This document shows, one piece after another, positions 1 through 7,659 of a DNA stretch of 44,166 nucleotides; position 1 is the first letter of the stretch, and every line of letters starts with the position of its first letter. The translations under genes were made by a program, and so were the position numbers. The notes beneath the pieces were generated by a model. That model was not told the origin of the DNA. It saw only the letters and a list, made by a program, of their open reading frames with translations, and did not search any database. Origin of the DNA: Alphaproteobacteria bacterium MarineAlpha5_Bin9 (lineage in GTDB: Bacteria > Pseudomonadota > Alphaproteobacteria > HIMB59 > GCA-002718135); assembly GCA_002937895.1 (NCBI GenBank), contig PTKV01000014.1, positions 1-44,166 on the forward strand, given 5' to 3'.

Positions 1-32
1 AGCCGGCAGTTCGATTCTGCCCTGTGGCACCA
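1..32 (+). tRNA. 3' end of a tRNA gene, cut by the window start
   Basis: Only the 3' part is present. A five-pair T stem (5-9 with 17-21) closes a seven-base loop with TTCGATT (10-16). It is followed by a seven-base acceptor strand (22-28), discriminator A29 and an encoded CCA (30-32). The acceptor strand implies a 5' strand GCCACAG outside the window. The anticodon is not visible, so the amino acid cannot be assigned. A terminator hairpin follows 15 bases later, which fits a real transcribed tRNA rather than a remnant. Confidence 0.75.
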
Positions 33-46
33 TTAATCTTGAATAT

Positions 47-80
47 AAATAGCACTCTAATTTGAGTGCTATTTAATTTT
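47..80 (+). terminator. Rho-independent terminator after the tRNA
   Basis: An 11-pair perfect inverted repeat lies at 47-57 and 64-74 (core AGCACTC/GAGTGCT) with a six-base loop, followed by an A/T stretch with a T run at 77-80. It lies just after the tRNA and just before the stop of the minus-strand gene at 86, so it may act in both directions. The T tract is better on the plus strand. Confidence 0.7.
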
Positions 81-85
81 TATAA

Positions 86-487
86 TTATAAATTAAAATA
101 CCTAATTAAAATTACAATCATTGGAATTAATGGTCTTATAGCATTTTTAATATGGTGATCATTACCATCATGAGTTGGTAAGATTTTCATAACTAATGAG
201 ATATTGTAAACAAAAGCTAAAACAGTAAATATAAATATAGCACCAAATATTTCATTAGCAGATGTTACTCCTGCTATTTCAAACAATGCAAAAAAAGCCA
301 TCACAACACATCCAGTCATTAAAAAACCTAACGGTCTACCCATATAAGTTGCCTGAATATTATCAAACCCAAAATTTTTGCTAGCAAAATTCTTATTAAA
401 TGCAAAATTTAATCCAAAAAAACCTCCGAATAAAATTAAAAATACGTGGCACAAAAAGGGCACCATTCCCCCTGCAGTTTCAATCAT
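86..487 (-). CDS. Small four-helix membrane protein, function unknown
   Basis: The 133-residue protein is almost entirely hydrophobic, with probable membrane segments near residues 9-29, 53-73, 78-100 and 115-131. A short polar loop (about 101-113) contains a His/Asp-rich stretch HDGNDHH, which could bind metal but may simply be a loop. I see no signal peptide and no family motif I recognise. It reads away from the tRNA fragment at 587-630 and towards the terminator at 47-74, so it sits alone between two tRNA 3' ends. The start at 487 is the first ATG and is preceded on the minus strand by AGGAGAATTT, an acceptable ribosome binding site. The frame is open over its whole length and codon use matches the neighbours, so I take it as real, with no function assigned. 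Confidence 0.6.
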   Translation of the reverse strand: MIETAGGMVPFLCHVFLILFGGFFGLNFAFNKNFASKNFGFDNIQATYMGRPLGFLMTGCVVMAFFALFEIAGVTSANEIFGAIFIFTVLAFVYNISLVMKILPTHDGNDHHIKNAIRPLIPMIVILIRYFNL

Positions 488-585
488 AAATTCTCCTATT
501 ATTATAATTAACTATATCATTTTAAATATGATTCTGAATAAAAGACAAGTGATATTTTCCTAGACATTTTTTTCTTGTCATACTA

Positions 586-630
586 TTGGTAATTAAGAGA
601 TCGAGGTTTCGATTCCCTCCAACAGCACCA
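586..630 (+). pseudogene. tRNA-Thr(GGT)-like 3' half without a 5' half
   Basis: Bases 586-592 read TTGGTAA, the usual anticodon loop of tRNA-Thr(GGT). Five stem positions, a five-base variable region (598-602), a T arm (603-619, loop TTCGATT), acceptor strand CAACAGC (620-626), A627 and CCA (628-630) follow in correct tRNA spacing. The upstream bases do not form the matching anticodon stem, D arm or the expected 5' acceptor GCTGTTG, and the T stem has a T:C mismatch (607/615). This is therefore a tRNA 3' half, not a working gene. Such fragments are typical of integrase attachment sites (attL/attR), but no integrase is visible. Confidence 0.6.
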
Positions 631-741
631 TTTCAATTTGCGGTTTTAAATGTCATTAAGTATTTTTTTTATAAATTTTACTAAAAAAATAATAAATAAT
701 ATTAAATAATTATTTAATAATATATATCAAATCTATTACAA

Positions 742-1302
742 ATGAATAAAAGAGCAAAAATAATTTTAGATTTTTGGTTTATTGAATCAAAACCTGAAGA
801 TTGGTTTAAGAAAAATAAAAAATTTGATAATATAATTAAAGAGTTATTTATTAATGATTATGAAAAAGCTATAAAAAATGAATACGACGAATGGCAAGAC
901 AATCCAAATGAATGCTTAGCTTTGATAATTCTTTTAGACCAATTTTCTCGAAATTTATTTAGAAATAGTTCAAGATCTTTTGCTCAAGATCACAAATCAA
1001 GACTAATTGTAAAAGAAGGCGTTGATCGTGGATATTTAGAAAAAATGAGTTTAGAAAGAATTCATTTTTTTTTATTACCTTTAATTCATAGCGAAGATAT
1101 AAGCGATCATAAGTTTGGGCATAATCTTGTAGATACTTACTTAAAAAAACATAAAAAATACAATGAAATAAAAAAAGTGTGGAATGATCATAGTATAGCA
1201 ATTAAGAAATTTGGACGATATCCACATAGAAACAAATTGCTAAGAAGAATTTCTACTTCGGATGAAGAAAATTTTCTTAAGCTACCTGATAGTTCTTGGT
1301 AA
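742..1302 (+). CDS. DUF924 family protein
   Basis: The 186-residue soluble protein is all-helical in appearance and carries the DUF924 hallmarks: FWF near the N terminus (about residues 11-13), the central LDQFSRNLFR (about 66-75), PLIHSED (about 113-119) and the C-terminal GRYPHRN (about 158-164). Length fits the family (about 180-200). The family has a TPR-like fold and no established biochemical role, so none is offered. It stands alone: the tRNA-Thr fragment is upstream and pdxJ starts 105 bases downstream. No Shine-Dalgarno sequence is obvious before the ATG, which is common in this window. Confidence 0.85.
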   Translation: MNKRAKIILDFWFIESKPEDWFKKNKKFDNIIKELFINDYEKAIKNEYDEWQDNPNECLALIILLDQFSRNLFRNSSRSFAQDHKSRLIVKEGVDRGYLEKMSLERIHFFLLPLIHSEDISDHKFGHNLVDTYLKKHKKYNEIKKVWNDHSIAIKKFGRYPHRNKLLRRISTSDEENFLKLPDSSW

Positions 1303-1316
1303 AAAAATAAAATATG

Positions 1317-1337
1317 AGAATTTCAAGTGAAAATTCT
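1317..1337 (+). terminator. Weak A/T hairpin after the DUF924 gene
   Basis: The repeat AGAATTT (1317-1323) and AAATTCT (1331-1337) can form a seven-pair stem with a seven-base loop, 15 bases past the stop. The sequence after it is A/T-rich without a clean T run, so terminator function is only a guess. Confidence 0.25.
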
Positions 1338-1407
1338 ATTATTAGCAAAAATTTAAGATAAAAAAATTTAGTTTCTTTCTTTAACTAAGTAATCTATTAA
1401 GTATAAT

Positions 1408-2142
1408 ATGACTCTTTTAAGTATAAATTTAAATAAATTTGCATTAATTAGAAATTCTAGAAATGAGAATAAACCTGACTTAATTGATATATGTAAAAAA
1501 TGTATTAAATATGGCGCAGGAGGAATAACTGTCCATCCCAGACCGGATGAGAGGCACACCAAATACTCAGATTTGAAAAAACTATCATCAACTATTAAAA
1601 AACATAAAAAAAATATAGAATTTAATATTGAAGGTTATCCTTCAAAAAAATTTTGTAATTTAGTATATCAAATAAAACCAGATCAAGTAACCCTAGTTCC
1701 CGATCCTCCTGGAGCAATAACATCTTCATTTGGATGGGATTGTAATAAAAATAAAAATTTTTTAAAAAAAATTGTTAAAAAATTTCAATCTAAAAAAATT
1801 CGTGTATCTATATTCATAAATCCGAATATTAGAACTTTAGAAAATTTAAATGAAATTGGTTCTGATAGAGTTGAGCTTTATACATATAAATATGCAAAAG
1901 AATATTCTAAAAAAAAATACAAAATAATTAAGGATTATAAAAAAACTTATGATTATATTAATTTAAATACTAATATAAAAATAAATGCTGGACACGATTT
2001 GAATCTAGATAATTTAAAATTTTTTTTAAAAAAATTACCTTCAATAAAAGAAGTATCAATTGGCCATGCTATAGTATGCGACTCTTTAGAATATGGTTTG
2101 GAGAAAACTATTTATAAATACTTAAAAATAATTAGAAATTAA
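1408..2142 (+). CDS. pdxJ: Pyridoxine 5'-phosphate synthase (divergent N terminus)
   Basis: PdxJ condenses 1-deoxyxylulose 5-phosphate with 3-amino-2-oxopropyl phosphate to pyridoxine 5'-phosphate in the DXP-dependent vitamin B6 pathway. The 244-residue TIM-barrel protein shows GITVHPRPDERH (about 39-50), FNIEGYP (about 72-78), QVTLVPDPPGA (about 93-103), a central EI/VELYT strand, INAGHDLNL (about 191-199) and SIGHAIV (about 217-223). The usual N-terminal NIDH-ATLRN reads NLNKFALIRNSR. This, with the SSFGWD insert, matches the subgroup seen in Bacteroidetes rather than the Escherichia type, from memory. The neighbouring lysE starts one base after its stop, so the two are probably cotranscribed. 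SerC, which also serves B6 synthesis, is far away at 25657. Confidence 0.88.
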   Translation: MTLLSINLNKFALIRNSRNENKPDLIDICKKCIKYGAGGITVHPRPDERHTKYSDLKKLSSTIKKHKKNIEFNIEGYPSKKFCNLVYQIKPDQVTLVPDPPGAITSSFGWDCNKNKNFLKKIVKKFQSKKIRVSIFINPNIRTLENLNEIGSDRVELYTYKYAKEYSKKKYKIIKDYKKTYDYINLNTNIKINAGHDLNLDNLKFFLKKLPSIKEVSIGHAIVCDSLEYGLEKTIYKYLKIIRN

Positions 2143-2143
2143 A

Positions 2144-2758
2144 ATGTTATTTACTGAATGGCTTCAGATAGCTACAGTCTGTTTATTAGGAGCTATGAGT
2201 CCTGGCCCCAGCCTAGCGGTAATAATAAGAAATAGTGTTAAATTTAATAGATTTGCAGGAATTTCTGCATCTATAGGCCATGGTATAGGTATATTTTTAT
2301 ATGCTGCATTGGCAATAGCAGGACTTGGAATATTAATTCAAACCTATGTGAATTTATTTTTCATAATTAAATTTTTTGGATCTCTTTGTCTTATTTTTAT
2401 AGGATTATTATTCTTCTTTAAATCAAATCAAGGCAAATATGTTAAACAAGATGCAATTAGTAGTAGTGCATTTATTCAAGGATTTTTAATATCAATTTTT
2501 AATCCAAAAATCTTAATATGGTTTACAGCAATATTTTCTCATTTTATTGAAATAAATTCTAATTTTTCTCGAAGTTTAATTTTATCAACTACTGCTGGAG
2601 TTATCGATATTGTCTGGTATGTATTTGTGTCAATTGTTGTAACAAGTTTTGGTTTGAAGAATTTTTTTGAAAAAAATAAAAAAATTATTGAAAAAATATG
2701 TGGTTTTTTAATAATATTAATTGCCACAATTTTATTAATAAATTTATTCTTGGATTAA
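2144..2758 (+). CDS. LysE/RhtB family amino-acid exporter
   Basis: The 204-residue inner-membrane protein carries the family signature MSPGPSLAVIIRNS (about residues 18-31) and six hydrophobic segments, as expected for LysE/RhtB exporters, which expel amino acids such as lysine, threonine or homoserine by proton exchange. Substrate cannot be told from sequence. It begins one base after the pdxJ stop, so translation is probably coupled. Its 3' end overlaps the convergent cyclophilin gene by 15 bases, leaving no room for a separate terminator. Confidence 0.88.
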   Translation: MLFTEWLQIATVCLLGAMSPGPSLAVIIRNSVKFNRFAGISASIGHGIGIFLYAALAIAGLGILIQTYVNLFFIIKFFGSLCLIFIGLLFFFKSNQGKYVKQDAISSSAFIQGFLISIFNPKILIWFTAIFSHFIEINSNFSRSLILSTTAGVIDIVWYVFVSIVVTSFGLKNFFEKNKKIIEKICGFLIILIATILLINLFLD

Positions 2759-3316
2759 AGACATTTTAAGAATTCTATCTGGATTTTCAACTTGTCCATT
2801 AGAGCCTTTTCCTTTTTTTATATTATCAACAAAATCCATACCATTAACCACCTGTCCCCAAATAGTATACTGACCGTCTAAAATAGTACAATCAGCAAAA
2901 CATATAAAAAATTGACTATTTGCACTATTTGGATCTTGAGCTCTTGCCATTGAAACAGCCCCTCTTAAATGTTTTTCATTTGAGAATTCCGAGGGAAGAT
3001 CTTTATATTCTGACCCACCTGTTCCAACTCTACTTAAATTATATTCACTATTTTTAGCATTGCCATACTGCACATCTCCAGTTTGAGCCATAAATCCCTC
3101 AATTACTCTGTGGAAAACTACATTATCATACTTTTTTTCTGATACTAATTTCTTTATTCTTTCAACATGCTTTGGGGCTAAATCTGATCTTAATTCTATT
3201 TTGACTTCACCATCTTTTAATTTTATATTTATAAATTCTTTTTCAGCTGACATAGATCCTCCGGATATAAAAATTATTAAAAAAAGAAAAAAGGAGAAAT
3301 TAACAATTTTATACAT
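2744..3316 (-). CDS. Secreted cyclophilin-type peptidyl-prolyl isomerase
   Basis: This 190-residue protein catalyses cis-trans isomerisation of prolyl bonds. Residues 1-23 form a signal peptide (Lys, then a Phe/Leu/Ile-rich core, then GGSMSA), so it should act in the periplasm. The cyclophilin core is clear: VVFHRVIEGFMAQTGD (about 66-81), SMARAQDPNSANSQFFIC (about 121-138, containing the active-site Gln and Phe), and LDGQYTIWGQVV (about 145-156). It is a single-domain enzyme of normal length. It converges with and overlaps lysE at its 3' end and is divergent from ridA at 3370. I assign no gene name because ppiA- and ppiB-type members cannot be separated by eye. Confidence 0.9.
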   Translation of the reverse strand: MYKIVNFSFFLFLIIFISGGSMSAEKEFINIKLKDGEVKIELRSDLAPKHVERIKKLVSEKKYDNVVFHRVIEGFMAQTGDVQYGNAKNSEYNLSRVGTGGSEYKDLPSEFSNEKHLRGAVSMARAQDPNSANSQFFICFADCTILDGQYTIWGQVVNGMDFVDNIKKGKGSNGQVENPDRILKMSLIQE

Positions 3317-3369
3317 ATTTTTTTTTAATTATTCTTTACCTTAATTTAAAAAGTTTATATCATATAATT

Positions 3370-3834
3370 ATGAACTCAATAGAAAAAAATTTAAATGATT
3401 TAAATATTCAATTACCTAATCTGAGCACTCCAGTTGCCAACTATGTTCCTTATAAAATAGTTAACGATATTGTTTTCATCTCAGGACAAGGCCCTTTAAA
3501 AGATAATAAAGTTCTATTTTCAGGAAAAGTAGAGGTGGATTTAACTATTGAGGAAGCGCAAGAAGCTGCAAAATTATGTGGGATTAATATAATAGCAGCA
3601 ATTAAACATGCAATAAATGATAACTGGGATAAATTTGAATGTATTATTAAATTAGGAGGATTTGTAAATTCCCTTCCAACTTTTACTGAACATCCAAAAG
3701 TTTTGAACGGTGCATCAAATTTAATGGTAGATGTTTTTAATGATAATGGAAAACATTCAAGATTTGCTGTAGGAAGTAGTTCATTACCTTTAAATATGGC
3801 TGTTGAAGTTGATGCAATAATAAAGATTAAATAG
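3370..3834 (+). CDS. RidA family protein (YjgF/YER057c/UK114)
   Basis: The 154-residue protein is a RidA-superfamily member. The archetype hydrolyses reactive enamine/imine intermediates made by PLP enzymes such as threonine dehydratase. Visible features are FISGQGPL near residues 37-44, the long helix with AAKLCGINIIAAIKHAI (about 67-83) and the C-terminal SRFAVGSSSLPLNMAVEVDAI (split across about 131-151), which holds the conserved Arg and Glu. It is longer than RidA itself (about 130) and more like the COG0251 subgroup with an N-terminal extension. The COG3146 gene follows after 12 bases, suggesting an operon. Confidence 0.88.
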   Translation: MNSIEKNLNDLNIQLPNLSTPVANYVPYKIVNDIVFISGQGPLKDNKVLFSGKVEVDLTIEEAQEAAKLCGINIIAAIKHAINDNWDKFECIIKLGGFVNSLPTFTEHPKVLNGASNLMVDVFNDNGKHSRFAVGSSSLPLNMAVEVDAIIKIK

Positions 3835-3840
3835 AAATTT

Positions 3841-3855
3841 GTCAGTATGACTGAC
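3841..3855 (+). promoter_or_regulatory. Inverted repeat centred on a start codon
   Basis: GTCAGT (3841-3846) and ACTGAC (3850-3855) are perfect six-base arms with only the start codon ATG (3847-3849) between them. A hairpin with a three-base loop would present or occlude the start of the following gene. It may be chance. Confidence 0.3.
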
Positions 3856-4983
3856 AATTGTTATTTTATATCATCTATTAATGAAATTTCTAAAAAAGAA
3901 TGGGAATCATGTAGTGGACAAATAAACCCTTTTACTTCTTATGATTTTTTTTATGCTTTAGAAAAAAGTGGAAGCTCATCTGAAGAAACAGGATGGAAGC
4001 CTTCGCATTATATACAAAAAAATAGTAAAAATGAAATTGAAGTAATTTGTCCTTTATTTATTAAAAGTCATTCATATGGGGAATATATATTCGATCATGT
4101 ATGGGCTGATGCTTATCATAAATATGGATTAAAATATTATCCTAAATTACAATCAGCTATTCCATTTACACCTGTAACTGGAAAAAGATTTCTTGTAAAA
4201 AGAAACAATATTCCTAAAAATTATTACAACAAAATTATTGAAAATATAATTACCTTGAGTTCAAAATTAGAAATTTCTTCTATTCATTTTAATTTTTTAA
4301 CTAAAGAAGAAATTAATAATACTTCAATTAACAATATAATGTTAAGAAAAGGGATTCAATTTCATTGGGAAAATCAAAATTTTAAAGACTTTAATGATTT
4401 TTTAGCAAAATTAACATCTAGAAAAAGAAAATTAATTAATAAAGAGAGGAAATGTTTAATAGATAATAATTTAGAAGTTGAAATTTTGACAGGTAATACA
4501 ATTAGAAATAATCATTGGGATTTTTTTTATAAGTGTTATTTAAATACAACATCAAAAAAATGGGGAGCAAAATATTTAAACAGGGAATTTTTTAGAATTA
4601 TTGGAGAACTAATGCCACATAAAATAGTTTTAATTTTAGCTAAAAACGAAAAAAATTATATTGCTGGTGCTCTTAACTTTATAGATAATGAGTCTCTTTA
4701 TGGAAGACTTTGGGGATCTACAGAACATATTCCTTATTTACATTTTGAAATTTGTTATTATCAAGCAATAGATTTTGCAATAAAAAATAACCTAAAAAAA
4801 ATTGAAGCTGGAGCTCAAGGAAATCATAAAATTCAAAGAGGATATTTGCCAAAAGAAACCTATAGTCTACATTGGATAAAAAATATAAATTTTAAAGATG
4901 CTATAAATAGTTTTTTAAATGAAGAAATTAGAATTATAGAAAATCAAAAAAAACACCTAAGAAAATTTACTCCATTTAAGTAG
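3847..4983 (+). CDS. GNAT-fold acyltransferase, COG3146/DUF482 family
   Basis: The 378-residue protein matches the COG3146 family, often labelled peptidogalycan biosynthesis or GNAT N-acetyltransferase. Characteristic stretches are INPFTSYDFFYALEKSGS near residues 27-44, GWKPSHY (about 49-55), the DHVWADAYH block (about 85-93), FTPVTGKRFL (about 113-122), and near the C terminus LYGRLWGSTEHIPYLHFE and IEAGAQGNHKIQRGYLP. The Arg/Gly-rich and GAQGEHK-like motifs are the acyl-CoA-binding half of the fold. The true acceptor is unknown. It follows ridA by 12 bases. Its TAG stop at 4981-4983 directly abuts the convergent clpA stop (4984), with no base between. Confidence 0.85.
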   Translation: MTDNCYFISSINEISKKEWESCSGQINPFTSYDFFYALEKSGSSSEETGWKPSHYIQKNSKNEIEVICPLFIKSHSYGEYIFDHVWADAYHKYGLKYYPKLQSAIPFTPVTGKRFLVKRNNIPKNYYNKIIENIITLSSKLEISSIHFNFLTKEEINNTSINNIMLRKGIQFHWENQNFKDFNDFLAKLTSRKRKLINKERKCLIDNNLEVEILTGNTIRNNHWDFFYKCYLNTTSKKWGAKYLNREFFRIIGELMPHKIVLILAKNEKNYIAGALNFIDNESLYGRLWGSTEHIPYLHFEICYYQAIDFAIKNNLKKIEAGAQGNHKIQRGYLPKETYSLHWIKNINFKDAINSFLNEEIRIIENQKKHLRKFTPFK

Positions 4984-7257
4984 TTAAATATACTCTTTTA
5001 TTTTATTTTTTTTCTTAAAATCAAATAATAGTTTTTTATTTTTAAAATCAATAGAAACTTGACCACCTTTAGACAATTTTCCAAAAATTAACTCCTCTGC
5101 TATTTTCTTTTTAATTTCTAATTGAATTACTCTGGAAAGTTCTCTTGCTCCATAAAGTTCATTATAACCTTTTGTAGCTAAATATTTTTTTACATTACTA
5201 TTAACTTTTAAAGAAACTCCTTTATTGTCTAGTTGCGCTTCTATTTCTATAAGAAATTTATCAACTATTGACATAACGATTTTTTGATTCAAATGATTAA
5301 AATAAATTATTGAATCTATTCTATTTCTAAATTCAGGAGAAAAAATTTTGTTAATCGCTTCTTGACTATCTTCACTGTCTCTTTGTGAATTAAATCCTAT
5401 TGCCTTTTTTGAATTATCCATTGCTCCCGCATTGGTAGTCATAATTAATATAACGTTTCTAAAATCAACGGTTTTACCATTGTGATCAGTTAATTTTCCA
5501 TAATCCATTACCTGAAGCAAAATATTAAATAAATCAAAGTGCGCTTTTTCAATTTCATCTAATAATAAAACACAATGGGGATTTTGATTTACCCCATCAG
5601 TTAGTAATCCACCTTGGTCAAAACCCACATAACCAGGAGGAGCTCCAATCAATCTGCTAATAGTATGTCTTTCCATATATTCTGACATATCAAAACGAAG
5701 AAGTTTGATTCCTAAAGTTTTGCTTAATTGTCTAGCAACTTCTGTTTTACCTACCCCAGTAGGTCCAGAAAATAAATAAGATCCTATTGGTTTTCCCTCT
5801 TCTCTAAGGCCTGCTCTTGCAAGTTTTATTGAAGAAGATAGTTCCTCAATTGCTTGATCTTGACCAAAGACAAAATTTCTTAAATCTCTCTCTAAATTTT
5901 TTAAATTTTCTTTATCATCTTTACTAACACTTTTAGATGGAATTTGAGCTATAAATGAAATCATTTCTTCAATATCTTTATCTGTTATTAGTTTTTTTCT
6001 TTTGCTTTCTGGAAGTAAATATTGAGATGCTCCAACCTCATCTAAAATATCAATAGCTTTATCTGGAAGATTTCTTTCATTAATAAATTTATGAGATAAC
6101 TCTACCGCTGCTATAATAGCTTCGTTTGAGTATTTAATTTTATGATGTTTTTCATAATAAAGTTTTAGTCCTTGTAATATTTTTATAGATTCATCTATAG
6201 ATGGTTCTTTAATATCAATTTTTTGAAATCTTCTGACTAAAGCTCTATCTTTTTCAAAATAATTTTTAAATTCTTTATATGTTGTTGATCCAATACATTT
6301 TATACTTCCATTAGCCAGAGATGGTTTTAATAAATTTGAAGCATCTAAAGATCCTCCACTTGTTGATCCTGCTCCTATAACAGTATGAATTTCGTCAATA
6401 AACAACACAGCATCATTATGATTTTCAAGTTCTTTTAAAACAGCTTTCAATCTCTCTTCAAAATCCCCTCTATATCTAGTGCCAGCTAATAAGGAGCCCA
6501 TATCTAAAGAATAAATTTGTGTATTTTTTATAACTTCTGGAACTTTTTTTTCATTTATTTTTTTTGCTAACCCTTCAGCAATAGCAGTTTTACCAACACC
6601 AGAATCTCCTACAAATAAAGGATTATTTTTTTGTCTTCGGCATAAAATTTGTATTGTTCGATCTAATTCATTTGTTCTTCCTATTAAATTATCAATTTTT
6701 CCATTTTTAGCTTTATCATTTAAATTAGTGCAAAAAACATCAAGTGCACTTTTATTATTAGATTTTTTTTCATTACTATCCATATTTTCTTCATTTGAAT
6801 TTTTTCCTAATTCTTCATCATTATTTATTTTTGCAATTCCATGAGAAATATATTGAACTGCATCCAATCTACTCATATTTTGTTCTTTTAGAAAAAAAAC
6901 AGCATTACTTTCCTTTTCAGAAAAAATAGCTACTAAAATGTTCGCACCAGTAACCTCTTCTCTTCCACTTGATTGAACGTGAATAGCTGCTCTTTGAAGA
7001 ACTCTTTGAAATCCAATTGTTAATTTTGGATCGCCCTCAAAATTTTCATTAGATTTTATAAGATCTCTATCTATAAATTTTTGAAGATTTTCTTTTAATA
7101 AATTTATTTTAATATCACATGCCTTTAAAACACTTATGGCATCGGCATCATTTGATAGAGCATATAATAAATGTTCTAATGTTACATATTCTTGTTTTTT
7201 ATTATTAGCAAGTTTGTATGCTTCTTTTAAAGTATTTTCTAAGTTTGAAGATAACAT
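4984..7257 (-). CDS. clpA: ATP-dependent Clp protease ATP-binding subunit ClpA
   Basis: ClpA unfolds proteins and feeds them to ClpP in the cytoplasm. The 757 residues have the N-terminal Clp_N repeats (about 1-145), a charged Asn/Ser/Lys-rich linker (about 146-170), AAA domain 1 with Walker A GDSGVGKT (about 216) and Walker B FIDEIH, and AAA domain 2 with Walker A GPTGVGKT (about 500) and Walker B LLLDEIE. An IGF loop (KKAIGFNSQ) is present for docking to ClpP. No ClpB-type coiled-coil middle domain is present, so this is ClpA. Length matches the family. Its ATG overlaps the clpS stop by one base (TAATG), the classic clpS-clpA coupling. clpP is not in the window. Confidence 0.96.
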   Translation of the reverse strand: MLSSNLENTLKEAYKLANNKKQEYVTLEHLLYALSNDADAISVLKACDIKINLLKENLQKFIDRDLIKSNENFEGDPKLTIGFQRVLQRAAIHVQSSGREEVTGANILVAIFSEKESNAVFFLKEQNMSRLDAVQYISHGIAKINNDEELGKNSNEENMDSNEKKSNNKSALDVFCTNLNDKAKNGKIDNLIGRTNELDRTIQILCRRQKNNPLFVGDSGVGKTAIAEGLAKKINEKKVPEVIKNTQIYSLDMGSLLAGTRYRGDFEERLKAVLKELENHNDAVLFIDEIHTVIGAGSTSGGSLDASNLLKPSLANGSIKCIGSTTYKEFKNYFEKDRALVRRFQKIDIKEPSIDESIKILQGLKLYYEKHHKIKYSNEAIIAAVELSHKFINERNLPDKAIDILDEVGASQYLLPESKRKKLITDKDIEEMISFIAQIPSKSVSKDDKENLKNLERDLRNFVFGQDQAIEELSSSIKLARAGLREEGKPIGSYLFSGPTGVGKTEVARQLSKTLGIKLLRFDMSEYMERHTISRLIGAPPGYVGFDQGGLLTDGVNQNPHCVLLLDEIEKAHFDLFNILLQVMDYGKLTDHNGKTVDFRNVILIMTTNAGAMDNSKKAIGFNSQRDSEDSQEAINKIFSPEFRNRIDSIIYFNHLNQKIVMSIVDKFLIEIEAQLDNKGVSLKVNSNVKKYLATKGYNELYGARELSRVIQLEIKKKIAEELIFGKLSKGGQVSIDFKNKKLLFDFKKKNKIKEYI

Positions 7258-7583
7258 TATGATTTTTCCATATTACATTGCAAAGGGTGTTGGTTTTTTT
7301 TAGAATACTCAATAACTGATTTACATTTTGATTCTGCAATTTCGTAGGTATAAATACCACAAATTCCTATACCTGATTGATGGACATGAAGCATAATTTT
7401 AGTCGCGTCTTCTTCACTTTTATTGAAAAATTTTTTTAAAATATGAACAACAAATTCCATTGGTGTATAATCATCATTTAATAAAAGCACCTTATAGTAA
7501 GATGGCTTTTTAAGTTTGCTTGATTTTTCAAGCAAAGCCTCTTTTTCAGACTCATTAAAATCAGAAATAAACCTATTATTCAT
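7257..7583 (-). CDS. clpS: ClpA adaptor protein ClpS
   Basis: ClpS binds the ClpA N-domain and delivers N-end-rule substrates. The 108-residue protein has [20 protein letters not shown] (about 33-52), with the [10 protein letters not shown] substrate pocket, and the second core [20 protein letters not shown] (about 65-84), including conserved histidines. The extended charged N terminus (about 1-28) is the flexible arm. It overlaps clpA by one base, so the two are cotranslated. It is divergent from the carboxypeptidase gene, with 76 bases between them. Confidence 0.96.
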   Translation of the reverse strand: MNNRFISDFNESEKEALLEKSSKLKKPSYYKVLLLNDDYTPMEFVVHILKKFFNKSEEDATKIMLHVHQSGIGICGIYTYEIAESKCKSVIEYSKKNQHPLQCNMEKS

Positions 7584-7659
7584 ATATCAATATCATATAA
7601 TTAATTTATTTTAAAAAAATATCAAAGAATTTTTTATATTTGAGAAGATCGATTATAAT

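Noticed and set aside
378-563. 61-aa plus-strand frame
   Set aside because: Antisense to the 133-aa membrane protein over most of its length; no family features and low-complexity Asn/Ile/Lys content.
586-630. Complete tRNA gene or tmRNA end
   Set aside because: No 5' acceptor partner GCTGTTG or D arm upstream, and no tmRNA-like partner segment downstream.
3450-3857. 135-aa minus-strand frame
   Set aside because: Mirror frame of ridA, which has clear family motifs on the plus strand.
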